Shown: positions 33,183 through 41,555 of the stretch, in pieces | Position numbering within the stretch: position 1 is the first letter of the stretch | How the letters are laid out: the number at the start of each line of letters is the position of its first letter | Source of the DNA: UMGS1002 sp050309735 | GTDB taxonomy: Bacteria > Bacillota > Clostridia > Oscillospirales > CAG-272 | Direction: 5' to 3' | NCBI GenBank assembly: GCA_050309735.1 | Contig: JBNRMS010000064.1 | Span: 1 to 48,019 of the forward strand | Length of the DNA: 48,019 bases | Program-made: the position numbers and the translations under genes | The notes under the pieces: model-generated | Told to the model about the DNA's origin: nothing | Database searches by the model: none | Seen by the model: only the letters and a program-made list of their open reading frames with translations

Positions 33183-34658
33183 TTATTTATTTTTATCCTG
33201 TAACTTTTCAAATGAAGAATTGATATTCATAATACTAGCCTCGGCGGCTCTCCCGAAGCTTCTGACAGAGGCGGCTATATCGTTTGTTTTCGAGGCTATC
33301 ATTGTGCGAGACAACGTTCCGTACCCCGCAATGTTAAACCAGTGAGCCGGGTCGAAAAACTTAGTGCGTATTATAATTCCAATCATCTCGCTCGATTCGG
33401 CGTCTCGCGCGTTTTTGACCGAGGTCACTATTTCGTACATATCAGGGGTCACGTCGTCATACGAAGCGGTGCAGAGCGCCTCTATAATTGTGCCGGTTCT
33501 GCTCGCATCATCACAGTTAGACGGTATCATTGTAATCGGGATAGTGTATCCTGTGTAGGAGCAGTAGTTTTCCTGATATTCGTCAAACATCGGCTGGGGC
33601 AGAATTCCGTAGTCCGATTCCATGCTTGCGATAAAGGTTCCTATCTTTGAGAGAACCGAGTCACAGAAAAGAGCGCGATCTTCGGTGAACACCGAGAATG
33701 GATAGGGATGCTCGGCCGCCGTTCCGGAGTTATTGAAGTATGACTCGGCAGTCACCCAAACCGCGAAAACCTTATCGGCAATTGCGGTTAAGCGTTCGGT
33801 ATTGAAATTAAGTTCATACATATCGTTGCTGTCTTTGGTGACAAAGGTGAAGCCCGAGCCGTAAAAGAGCGAGAACCCCGCCTCAGTTCCCCAGCCGGTG
33901 AGGCCATATAGATCGCTTTCATAGCTCATTCTGCCGTCCCCGTTGGCGTCGCTGCTGTAATTCTCAATGTATGTATAGAGCGCGTCGTATGTCCACTTCT
34001 TCTCGCGGACAAGATCATATGGGTAATCAAGACCATTGTCATCAAAAAGCTTCTTGTTGAAGCAGAGTGAGGAGATAAAGAGCAGGCAGGAAACACTGAT
34101 ATCGCCGACAAGGGCATAAACCGAGTTTCCGACCGACATCGCGTCGAGCCATGCGCTATCCCACCACTCGCCCGAGAGATCAATCTGGTCTATTGTTGTG
34201 ATGTCATAGAGGTTTCCGGCATAGCTAAGCCCGAGCGATGACCTGTGTCCGCCGTACATATCGTAGTCTGTTGCGCCCGACAAAACCTGTGTCTGCAAAT
34301 CTGTGTTAACCTGCCCATAGGCCTGCCATTTGATTTCGATATCAATCCCGAGCGCTTCCTCAACCTTCATGTTCCGCAAGAGAACGCTGTCGTTTTTAAT
34401 ATTGCCGTTCATATCCTCGGTATAAAAATCTCTGTAACATTCGTCGGCCTGAGGATAGAGAATGTTGAAGGTATAACCGTCGTATCTCTGAAGTTCAACC
34501 GTGTCAAAAGCTTTAAATTCGGTTTCCTCTTGGGTATCCTGCGTGTTGTCAGACACGCTACCCGCTGTTGTATCGCTTGCGTTCTCGCCCCCCGCAGCAC
34601 AGGAAACAGCAAGAAGAAGCAGCGCCAACATTAATATGATACTTATCAAACGCTTCAT
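33183..34658 (-). CDS. Extracellular solute-binding lipoprotein, paralogue 1
   Basis: A 491-residue family-1-type binding lipoprotein. The signal ends in LLLLAVSCAAG with the lipidated Cys. Conserved with its two neighbours are DYDMYGGHR, YALVGDISVS, LCFNKKLFDDNGLDYPYDL, REKKWTYDALY, a Ca-loop-like DANGDGRMSYESD, GWGTEAGFSLFYGSG and FDPAHWFNIAGYG. It would capture a sugar for an ABC importer, but no permease or ATPase is in the window. The frame opens at 34715; GGAGGG is 5 bases before the ATG at 34658. Closest to paralogue 2. Confidence 0.85.
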   Translation of the reverse strand: MKRLISIILMLALLLLAVSCAAGGENASDTTAGSVSDNTQDTQEETEFKAFDTVELQRYDGYTFNILYPQADECYRDFYTEDMNGNIKNDSVLLRNMKVEEALGIDIEIKWQAYGQVNTDLQTQVLSGATDYDMYGGHRSSLGLSYAGNLYDITTIDQIDLSGEWWDSAWLDAMSVGNSVYALVGDISVSCLLFISSLCFNKKLFDDNGLDYPYDLVREKKWTYDALYTYIENYSSDANGDGRMSYESDLYGLTGWGTEAGFSLFYGSGFTFVTKDSNDMYELNFNTERLTAIADKVFAVWVTAESYFNNSGTAAEHPYPFSVFTEDRALFCDSVLSKIGTFIASMESDYGILPQPMFDEYQENYCSYTGYTIPITMIPSNCDDASRTGTIIEALCTASYDDVTPDMYEIVTSVKNARDAESSEMIGIIIRTKFFDPAHWFNIAGYGTLSRTMIASKTNDIAASVRSFGRAAEASIMNINSSFEKLQDKNK

Positions 34659-34695
34659 AAAATCCCTCCTTAAATTAAAAGATATAAAATGTTTA

Positions 34696-36168
34696 TTATT
34701 TTTGCATTTTGTCAAATGCTTTGTTTATCTCCTCAAGCAAAACCCCCGCAGCCGTTTTGTTGGCTCTGACAAAGGAAGCGACATTTTTTGTCCCGCTCGC
34801 AATCATAGAGCGCGAATAGCTTCCGAAGCCCGCGATGCTATACCAATGCCCCGGGTCGAAGGCTTTGGTGCGAATAATTATCCTAATCATCTCGCCCGAC
34901 TCTATGTCTCGCGCGTTCCTCACCTCGGTGACTATCTGATACATATCAGGGATCACCCCGTCATAAGAGGCAGTACAGAGCGCTTCCATAATCGTGCCGG
35001 TGCGGTCGAGATCGGGAGCGTTGACCGGAACCATTATTAAGGGGATTGAATATCCGGTGTATGAGCAGTAGTCCTCCTGATTTTCATCAAACATCGGCTG
35101 GGGCAAAATACCGTAGTCGGCCTCCATACCTGTGAGAAAGGAGCCTATTTTGCACAGAGCCGCATCGCAGAAAAGGGCGCGATTCTCGGTAAAAATGCGG
35201 AAAGGATAGGGATGCTCGGCCACTGTTCCGGTGTTGTTAAAATAAGAATTTGCACTAACCCAGATGTCATAAACCTTATCGGTGACGGCCGATAGGCGCT
35301 CGGAATCAAAATTAATCTCGTACACATCTTCGGCATTTTTGGTGACAAAACTGAATCCCGAGCCGTAGAAAATCGAAAATCCCGCCTCGGTTCCCCATCC
35401 GGTAAGACCGAATTGGTCGCTCTCCCAAGTCAATTTCCCGTCGTTGTTGAGATCGGTGCTATAATTTTCAATAAGGGCATAGAGGGCGTCGACCGTCCAT
35501 TTCTTCTCTCTTACAAGCTCATAAGGGTAATCAAGCCCGTTGTCGTCAAAGAGCTTCTTATTAAAGCAAAGCGCCTGAACAAGCAAAAGGCTCGACACAC
35601 TGATATCCCCGACAAGAGTATAAATCGATCCCCTGTACGACATGGTATCAACCCAATCCTGATCCCACCACTCCTGTGAGAGGTCGATTTGGGGGATGGC
35701 TGAGTAATCGGTGAGAAACCCGCCGTAGCTGAGTGCAAGCGAAGTTCTGTGCCCGCCGTACATATCGTAATCGTAGGTTCCGGAGTTGCACTGGGTTTGC
35801 AGATCTGTGTTGACCTGCGCATAGCTCTGCCATTTTATTTCGAGGGCAATCCCGAGCGCCTCCTCCACCCGAAGGTTGCGCTGGAAGATAACATCGTTCA
35901 TTATGTTACCATTCATCTGCTCGGCGTGAAAATCGCGGTAAAAGTTTTCGGTTTGGGTGTAGAGTATGTTGTAGGTATATCCTTCGTAATTTTCAAGGTC
36001 AACCGTGCCGAAAGCTTTGAATTCGGTCTCCTCGCCGGTATCAATTACATTATCAACCTCCGAGGTGGCGGGCGCATTGGTGGTATCCTCGTCGGTATTC
36101 CCTGCCACGCAGGAAACAGACAGAAGAAGCATCGCCAAAGCGGCGATTATGCTCACGATACGTTTCAT
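34696..36168 (-). CDS. Extracellular solute-binding lipoprotein, paralogue 2
   Basis: A 490-residue lipoprotein (lipobox LLLSVSC) sharing nearly all motifs of its neighbours, including DYDMYGGHR, YTLVGDISVSSLL, DLNNDGKLTWESD, GWGTEAGFSIFYGSG and ILPQPMFDENQEDYCSYTGY. The acidic, Thr-rich stretch after the Cys is a flexible tether. It begins 22 bases after paralogue 3 stops and ends 37 bases before paralogue 1, so the three are one transcript. Sequence divergence among copies suggests different ligands rather than simple dosage; this is inference. Confidence 0.85.
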   Translation of the reverse strand: MKRIVSIIAALAMLLLSVSCVAGNTDEDTTNAPATSEVDNVIDTGEETEFKAFGTVDLENYEGYTYNILYTQTENFYRDFHAEQMNGNIMNDVIFQRNLRVEEALGIALEIKWQSYAQVNTDLQTQCNSGTYDYDMYGGHRTSLALSYGGFLTDYSAIPQIDLSQEWWDQDWVDTMSYRGSIYTLVGDISVSSLLLVQALCFNKKLFDDNGLDYPYELVREKKWTVDALYALIENYSTDLNNDGKLTWESDQFGLTGWGTEAGFSIFYGSGFSFVTKNAEDVYEINFDSERLSAVTDKVYDIWVSANSYFNNTGTVAEHPYPFRIFTENRALFCDAALCKIGSFLTGMEADYGILPQPMFDENQEDYCSYTGYSIPLIMVPVNAPDLDRTGTIMEALCTASYDGVIPDMYQIVTEVRNARDIESGEMIRIIIRTKAFDPGHWYSIAGFGSYSRSMIASGTKNVASFVRANKTAAGVLLEEINKAFDKMQK

Positions 36169-36190
36169 TTAGCTCCCCTTATTAAATTAA

Positions 36191-37663
36191 TTACGGATTG
36201 CTGAGCTTTTCATAAGCATCAAGAATTTGGTTAAGGCTGTTCTGAGCCGGTCTTTCGTAGGATTTAAGTATAGACGCCACATTGTTATTTTTGTTCGCGA
36301 TAACAGAGCGCGATATGCCTCCGTAGCCCGATATATTGTACCAGTGCGCCGGGTCGAAGAATTTATTCCTTATTATTATGCGAATCATCTCGCTCGTATC
36401 CGCGTCGCGCGCGTTTTTGACCTCGGTAACTATGCTGAACAGATCGGGTGTCACCTCGTCGTATGACGCGGCGCAGTATGCCTCAATAATGCGCCCGGTT
36501 TGCTCGGGCACAGGGCAGTTTGCCGGAACCATTATAAGCGGTATTGTGTAGCCGGTGTATGTATAATAATCCTCCTGATTCTCGTCATACATCGGCTGCG
36601 GAATAATGCCGTAGTCCGACTTCATGTCGAGCAGGAACATACTCACCTTATAAAGTACAAGGTCGCAGAAGAGGGCGCGGTCCTCGACAAAGGCGGTGAA
36701 GGGCTGATGGTGCTGCGCCGTTGAGCCGGAGTTATTAAAGTATGAATTTGCGGTAACCCAGACGTCATAAACCTTGTCTATTATCGAAATAAGGCGGTCG
36801 GAATTGTAATTGAATTCGTATTTGCCGTCGTCGGTTTTTGAGATAAAGGTAACCCCCGAGCCGTAAAAGAGCGAAAATCCAGCCTCGCTGCCCCAACCGA
36901 CAAGTCCGAACCGGTCGGTTTCCCAATCAAGCTTGCCGTCGCTATTAAGGTCGGAGCTGTATCCGCTGATGAGCGAATAGAGGGCGTCGTATGTCCACTT
37001 TTTCTCTCTTACAAGGTCATAGGGCTCGCCGAGATTATTGTCCTCGAAAAGCTGTTTGTTAAAGCAGATAGCCGAGGTGAAAAGCAGCATTTTGACGCTG
37101 ATGTCGCCGACCAGCGTGTAGAGTGAGTCGACGACCGACATCGATTCTACCCAGTTCTGATCCCACCACTCGCCCTCAAGGTTAATCGCTTCCATGTCGT
37201 GATAATTATAGAGATAGCCGCCGTATCCGAGCGGCAGGGTTGACCGGTGGCCGCCGTACATATCGTAATCGTAGCTTCCGGTCGACACGAGGTTGCGTAT
37301 GCGGTCGGTTATCTTCGCGGTCGTCTCCCACTCTATCTCCATTTTTATTCCGAGGTGCTCCGACACCTGAAGGTTGCGCATATAAATGGCGTCGTTAAGA
37401 ACAGAGCCGTTTATATCGGGGGCGTGGAAATCATTATAGCTCTCGCCGTTTGAGGGGTAAAGGATACGAAAGGTGTAGCCGTCAAAATCTCCCGGCTCAA
37501 CCGTGCCGAAGGCTCGGAATTCGGTAACGGCCTCGGTGTCGCCCGAGGTGCCCGTCGGGGCGGTATCCGCAGCGTCCGATGTGTCGCTGCTCCCGCCCCC
37601 GGCAACGCAGGAGACAGATACGAGCATAGAGAGAATCAAAACCCAGATAAAACTTTTTTTCAT
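36191..37663 (-). CDS. Extracellular solute-binding lipoprotein, paralogue 3
   Basis: First of the three tandem binding proteins, 490 residues, lipobox MLVSVSCVAG. Motifs include DYDMYGGHR, YTLVGDISVKMLLF, DLNSDGKLDWETD, GWGSEAGFSLFYGSG, MYDENQEDYYTYTGY and FDPAHWYNISGYG. It is the most diverged of the trio in the N-terminal lobe. AGGGGG precedes the ATG. Its promoter must lie in the 250-base region shared with the divergent AraC gene, which is the likely regulator. Confidence 0.85.
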   Translation of the reverse strand: MKKSFIWVLILSMLVSVSCVAGGGSSDTSDAADTAPTGTSGDTEAVTEFRAFGTVEPGDFDGYTFRILYPSNGESYNDFHAPDINGSVLNDAIYMRNLQVSEHLGIKMEIEWETTAKITDRIRNLVSTGSYDYDMYGGHRSTLPLGYGGYLYNYHDMEAINLEGEWWDQNWVESMSVVDSLYTLVGDISVKMLLFTSAICFNKQLFEDNNLGEPYDLVREKKWTYDALYSLISGYSSDLNSDGKLDWETDRFGLVGWGSEAGFSLFYGSGVTFISKTDDGKYEFNYNSDRLISIIDKVYDVWVTANSYFNNSGSTAQHHQPFTAFVEDRALFCDLVLYKVSMFLLDMKSDYGIIPQPMYDENQEDYYTYTGYTIPLIMVPANCPVPEQTGRIIEAYCAASYDEVTPDLFSIVTEVKNARDADTSEMIRIIIRNKFFDPAHWYNISGYGGISRSVIANKNNNVASILKSYERPAQNSLNQILDAYEKLSNP

Positions 37664-37723
37664 AAAAATGTCCCCCTAAAAGATATTTTTTATTTTTTCG
37701 TTTGTTGGTTGTTTTGCTCCGCT

Positions 37724-37857
37724 TGACTTTAAGCGATGGTATGATATAATTATATTATACGCAATATGGCATTGGCGGGTTTCGCAGAAACCCGTGTGTC
37801 ACAACAGTGAGCGAACGCATGGGAGGGGTAAACTTGCGACCATATAATTATATTATA
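37724..37857. promoter_or_regulatory. Divergent SBP/AraC control region with twin TATAATTATATTATA boxes
   Basis: The 16-bp ATATAATTATATTATA occurs twice, at 37744-37759 and 37842-37857, exactly 98 bp apart. TTGACT (37724-37729) with a 15-bp spacer to TATAAT could start the AraC transcript. On the minus strand TTGTGG with an 18-bp spacer to a TATAAT inside the second box could serve the SBP operon. A GGGTTTC/GAAACCC hairpin lies between the boxes (37779-37795). Confidence 0.5.
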
Positions 37858-37928
37858 ATGAGAAGCTCAGCCCTTCCACAAGACTGTCTTTTAAGCAATT
37901 ACCAACCTATTTTAATATGAGGTCAGAT

Positions 37929-38792
37929 ATGAAAATCATAACCATGGCCGACCTGCACAAAAAGCACCTGGTTAACGTCACAACCGGATCAAACGCAATG
38001 GTGGAGCGGCACACGCACGATTATTTCGAGTTGGTTTTTGTGCTCGGCGGCAGAACAGAACAGATTATCGGCAGCAATCATTACATAATCGGAAGCGGGG
38101 ATTATTTCCTGATTGATATCGGGCAGGACCACGAATACCGCCAGATTGCCGAGATAAAAATGCCGATTATCAACATAATTTTTTCGCCCCGACTAATAGA
38201 CACCGGCGCACGTCCGACCGATAATTTCGCTTCGATAATGCGGCACAGACTTATCGGATTCGATCCGGTACAGCTCGATCGCAGTCTCCCGGGCACAATC
38301 TTTCACGATACAAACGGCGAGGTTAGAGCCAAGTTTAACCGTATGCTCGAACTCAACCGTCTAAAGCGTCCCGGGTACCGAGAATACATTCGTGCAGAAA
38401 TGCTGACAGTCCTCATATCAATGCTCCAGAGCGTCAGCAAGCCAACATCTGATAAGCCGCAGCGCGAGTTCGTCCGCTGGCTAGCCGACTACGCCGAGTG
38501 TAATTACAATCAGCAGATAAGCCTTTCCGAATTAAGCCGGAGTATAAACTATTCGCTGCCGTATGTCAGCAAATGTTTTCGCGCAGGAACCGGAATGAAT
38601 TTCTCCGAATATCTGCAAAAGGTGCGCGTAACCAAAAGCTGTTCCCTGCTCTCTGAAACAGATATACCTGTTGAGGAAATCTGCGGTCTTGTCGGCTATT
38701 CAAACACCGCCTTCTTCCACCGCATCTTCCGCCAGATAGTCGGGCTGACGCCGCTTGAATACCGAAAACTCAACCGAGTGGGAAAAAATTAG
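37929..38792 (+). CDS. AraC family transcriptional regulator
   Basis: A 287-residue regulator with an N-terminal cupin sugar-sensing domain (VERHTHDYFELVFVLGG, then SGDYFLIDIGQDHEY) and a C-terminal double HTH. The first HTH is around ISLSELSRSINYSLPYVSKCF, the second VEEICGLVGYSNTAFFHRIF, ending GLTPLEYR. It is divergent from the three solute-binding proteins, so it probably senses their imported sugar. The ATG at 37929 has GAGG 7-8 bases upstream and is preferred to the ATG at 37917. Confidence 0.92.
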   Translation: MKIITMADLHKKHLVNVTTGSNAMVERHTHDYFELVFVLGGRTEQIIGSNHYIIGSGDYFLIDIGQDHEYRQIAEIKMPIINIIFSPRLIDTGARPTDNFASIMRHRLIGFDPVQLDRSLPGTIFHDTNGEVRAKFNRMLELNRLKRPGYREYIRAEMLTVLISMLQSVSKPTSDKPQREFVRWLADYAECNYNQQISLSELSRSINYSLPYVSKCFRAGTGMNFSEYLQKVRVTKSCSLLSETDIPVEEICGLVGYSNTAFFHRIFRQIVGLTPLEYRKLNRVGKN

Positions 38793-38907
38793 GCCTTGAG
38801 AAAACGGCCGACAAGCCGTTATTTCGGTTTTGCCCGCAACATCAAAATAAAAAAATGTCGGGGCAAGCCCTCGACATTCCTTCATTGATTTATTCTCGAT
38901 TTTCCTC

Positions 38908-39044
38908 ATAAATATGACAATGCCTTTCTGTTCACAGAGATTTGTGCCGGTACCAGCTCCGCCGGTATTGCTGCCATCACCTACAGCTGCAAAGGCACAA
39001 AGCTCGTTGTCTGAAAGAAAACAAGCTTTCTTTCAAACTTGCTT
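38908..39044. repeat. Dispersed structured repeat, copy B
   Basis: Matches copy A at 20308-20441 over about 135 bp, starting ATAAATATG and sharing TTTGTGCCGGT, CCGGTATTGCTG, AAAGGCACAAAGCTCGTTGT and TTTCTTTCAAACTT. The outer TTTGTGCC/GGCACAAA stem is identical; the inner stem is CAGCT/AGCTG here instead of CCGT/ACGG. It lies in the 316-bp gap between the AraC stop and the ferredoxin stop. That gap also holds a 10-bp GC hairpin (GCCCCGGCGC/GCGCCGGGGC, 39058-39087), the likely 3' end of the ferredoxin transcript. Confidence 0.75.
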
Positions 39045-39108
39045 CATAAAGACCTATGCCCCGGCGCAGTAACTCAAGCGCCGGGGCAATTTCATAAAGA
39101 AGCTATAC

Positions 39109-39297
39109 CTATTCCACCGTGATAACCGAAACCGGACATGAGTCGGCCGCCTCGACCGCACTCTCCTCGGCGCCCTCTGGCACCTGGTCAACATAAACCT
39201 CGGCCAAACCCTCGTCGTCTATACGGAAAACCTTGGGGCAGGTGTCGGCGCAGATTCCGCAGCCGATGCAACCGTCTCTGTCAACTTTTGCCTTCAT
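39109..39297 (-). CDS. Ferredoxin, single [4Fe-4S]
   Basis: A 62-residue electron carrier. Cluster ligands are CIGCGICADTCP and the distal Cys of DSCPVS. The acidic surface is typical of small clostridial/Thermotoga-type ferredoxins with one cluster. It is transcribed after hcp with a 61-base spacer and probably feeds electrons to that enzyme, as its position suggests. AAAGG is 10 bases before the ATG; the AAGAAAG-TTTATATTT module that contains it is duplicated. Confidence 0.93.
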   Translation of the reverse strand: MKAKVDRDGCIGCGICADTCPKVFRIDDEGLAEVYVDQVPEGAEESAVEAADSCPVSVITVE

Positions 39298-39358
39298 AAA
39301 TATAAACCTTTCTTAAAATATAAATCTTTCTTAATTTTTTAAGGTCCTTACGCGCTTC

Positions 39359-40990
39359 TCACGCGTTTATCAAGAGTTCTATGTCATCCTCAACCCCGCC
39401 GATACCTGCAATGCCGAACTTGTCGACAAGCACATTGGCAACATTCGGCGAGAGGAATCCGGGAAGTGTCGGCCCGAGGTGAATGTTTTTAACTCCAAGA
39501 TATAGGAGGGCAAGCAACACTATCACCGCCTTCTGCTCATACCATGCGATGTTAAAGGCTATGGGCAGCTTGTTTATATCGTCAAGCCCGAAAACTTCCT
39601 TGAGCTTGAGCGCGATTACGGCAAGCGAATAGGAATCGTTGCACTGACCGGCGTCAAGCACCCGCGGAATACCGCCGATATCTCCAAGACCAAGTTTATT
39701 GTAGCGGTACTTTGCGCAGCCGGCAGTCATAATAACCGTGTCACCCGGTAGTTTTTCCGCAAACTCTGTGTAATATTCGCGCGACTTCATGCGTCCGTCG
39801 CAACCGGCCATTACGACAAATTTCCGGATAGCGCCCGACCGAACCGCCTCGACAACCTTGTCGGCAAGAGCCATCACCTGTGCGTGCGCAAAACCGCCGA
39901 CAATCTCGCCGCTCTCAATCTCAACGGGGGGCGGCAGCTTCTTTGCCAGTTCGATTATCTCGGAGAAGTCCTTCTTGCCGTCAGAATCGGGTGTGATATG
40001 GCGGCAGCCCGGATATCCGGTCGAACCGGTTGTAAATATACGGCTTCTTATCTCCTCGCTCTTAGGCGGGACTATGCAGTTTGTGGTAAAGAGAATCGGG
40101 CCGCGGAAGGTTTCAAACTCGGTAAGCTGCTTCCACCAAGCGTTTCCGTAGTTTCCGGCGAAGTTGTCATATTTCTTGAAGGCAGGATAATAGTGCGCCG
40201 GCAGCATTTCGCTGTGTGTATAGACGTCAACGCCGGTACCCTGAGTCTGCTCAAGCAACTGCTCAAGATCGGTTAAATCATGTCCTGAAATGAGAATTGC
40301 AGGGTTGTTTCTAACGCCTATATTCACTTTTGTGATTTGGGGGTTGCCATATTTGCCTGTGTTAGACGCATCAAGCAGAGCCATCGCCTTGACACCATAC
40401 TCACCCGTCTCAAGCGTTAACGCAACAAGATCATCGACGCTGAGCGTATCATCAAGGATGGCCGACAGAGCCTTATATATAAAGCGGTTGATCTCAAGCG
40501 TGTCGCCTCCAATATTTGCGGCGTGCTCGGAGTAGGCGGCCATGCCCTTAAGACCATATGTTATCATTTGACGGAGCGAGCGGATATCTTCGTCCTCTGT
40601 GGCAAGAACACCGATATCGGCGGCCTTTTCAAGCATATCGGCTCTGTCGCCGACAGTGAAGGTTGCGGCTTCATTCAGCCCGTCCACCTTAACCGATTTT
40701 CTCAGCTCATCTCGCATAGCAATCATAAGCCTTATCTGACGCTCGATTGAATCGCCGTCAAAGTTTGCGTTTGTAATTGTTATAAAAAGGCTGTTCAGCA
40801 TCTGGTGATTGAGCTCAACCATATTGCTCACATCGACACCGCCGCGAACTACAATGTCTGATATGCCTTTTAGGGTGTGAATCAGAAGGTCTTGAAGCTT
40901 TGCGACCTCCTCTGTCTTCCCGCAAACACCGCGAACGGTGCAGCCGGTATTTCTCGCCGTCTCCTGACACTGGTAGCAAAACATGCTCAT
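39359..40990 (-). CDS. hcp: Hybrid-cluster protein (hydroxylamine reductase)
   Basis: Hcp carries a cubane and a 4Fe-2O-2S hybrid cluster and reduces hydroxylamine and NO in anaerobes. The 543-residue protein starts MSMFCYQCQETARNTGCT; Cys5, Cys8, Cys17 and Cys23 bind the N-terminal cluster in the clostridial pattern. Later signatures are TNCIVPP, GYPGCRHI, GCDGR, TAGCAKYRYN, DAGQCNDSYS and the ISGHDL block. GGAGG stands 8 bases before the ATG. Middle gene of cupin-hcp-ferredoxin; expression would be expected under nitrosative stress. Confidence 0.96.
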   Translation of the reverse strand: MSMFCYQCQETARNTGCTVRGVCGKTEEVAKLQDLLIHTLKGISDIVVRGGVDVSNMVELNHQMLNSLFITITNANFDGDSIERQIRLMIAMRDELRKSVKVDGLNEAATFTVGDRADMLEKAADIGVLATEDEDIRSLRQMITYGLKGMAAYSEHAANIGGDTLEINRFIYKALSAILDDTLSVDDLVALTLETGEYGVKAMALLDASNTGKYGNPQITKVNIGVRNNPAILISGHDLTDLEQLLEQTQGTGVDVYTHSEMLPAHYYPAFKKYDNFAGNYGNAWWKQLTEFETFRGPILFTTNCIVPPKSEEIRSRIFTTGSTGYPGCRHITPDSDGKKDFSEIIELAKKLPPPVEIESGEIVGGFAHAQVMALADKVVEAVRSGAIRKFVVMAGCDGRMKSREYYTEFAEKLPGDTVIMTAGCAKYRYNKLGLGDIGGIPRVLDAGQCNDSYSLAVIALKLKEVFGLDDINKLPIAFNIAWYEQKAVIVLLALLYLGVKNIHLGPTLPGFLSPNVANVLVDKFGIAGIGGVEDDIELLINA

Positions 40991-41014
40991 TTATAAATCC
41001 TCCAAAATTGAAAT

Positions 41015-41350
41015 TTATTTTATATTAACATTCGGCGCATTTGTTGGCGCAGGGGCTTTGACTACAATAAGTTCAAGCGCGCCCATATGCCGGTTATCAA
41101 CCTTCATCTTTGTTTTATCGGGTATCTTCAGCAGCGTTCCCGTGTCGTATTCACGCGCCGGATTGCCACCGAGAGAGATTGTCAGATTTCCCCGAATAAC
41201 CGTCATATAAAGAGTCGAGTTTGTGTCATGCTCGGGCAGCCCATCGCCCTCGCCAAGAATCATGTGAAGGTAGTGTAGATTTTCGTCGAGCAGCACTTTC
41301 TCGACGACACGGCCGGCGCCCGCCCTTAGCCTGAAAACTTCTTCTATCAT
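41015..41350 (-). CDS. Small cupin-domain protein
   Basis: A 111-residue single cupin. The first motif is LHYLHMILGEGDGLPEHDTNS, with His and Glu ligands, and the second GTLLKIPDKTKMKVDN lacks the usual His, so metal binding may be incomplete. Function is unknown; similar cupins accompany hcp in Clostridia. It is the first gene of the operon, 24 bases ahead of hcp, with AGGA 11 bases before its ATG and a strong promoter just upstream. Confidence 0.8.
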   Translation of the reverse strand: MIEEVFRLRAGAGRVVEKVLLDENLHYLHMILGEGDGLPEHDTNSTLYMTVIRGNLTISLGGNPAREYDTGTLLKIPDKTKMKVDNRHMGALELIVVKAPAPTNAPNVNIK

Positions 41351-41372
41351 ATCTCAATTTCCTTTTTCATAT

Positions 41373-41401
41373 ATTATACATAATATTTCTTGACTTGTAA
41401 A
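41373..41401 (-). promoter_or_regulatory. Promoter of the cupin-hcp-ferredoxin operon
   Basis: On the minus strand TTTACA (41396-41401), a 17-bp spacer, and TATAAT (41373-41378). The start of transcription lies about 15-20 bases before the cupin ATG. A perfect inverted repeat GTTGT-TTAT-ACAAC lies about 70 bases upstream (41470-41483) between the two divergent promoters and could bind a regulator. Confidence 0.7.
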
Positions 41402-41523
41402 GATTTTTTTAAAATCTCTTTATTCTTGTGGTTCCCGAGATATAGTACCACACGACAAACATTATTTCTGTTGTTTATACAACGATAATGATATTTTTAC
41501 CTTCTTTTCTTATTGTAATAAAC

Positions 41524-41552
41524 TTGATTTTGTTCTGATAATGTTATATAAT
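41524..41552 (+). promoter_or_regulatory. Promoter of the tandem-repeat leader and HD-GYP gene
   Basis: TTGATT (41524-41529), a 17-bp spacer and TATAAT (41547-41552). The predicted start, about 41559, falls at the first base pairs of repeat unit 1, giving a leader of about 240 nt. Confidence 0.7.
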
Positions 41553-41555
41553 AGT

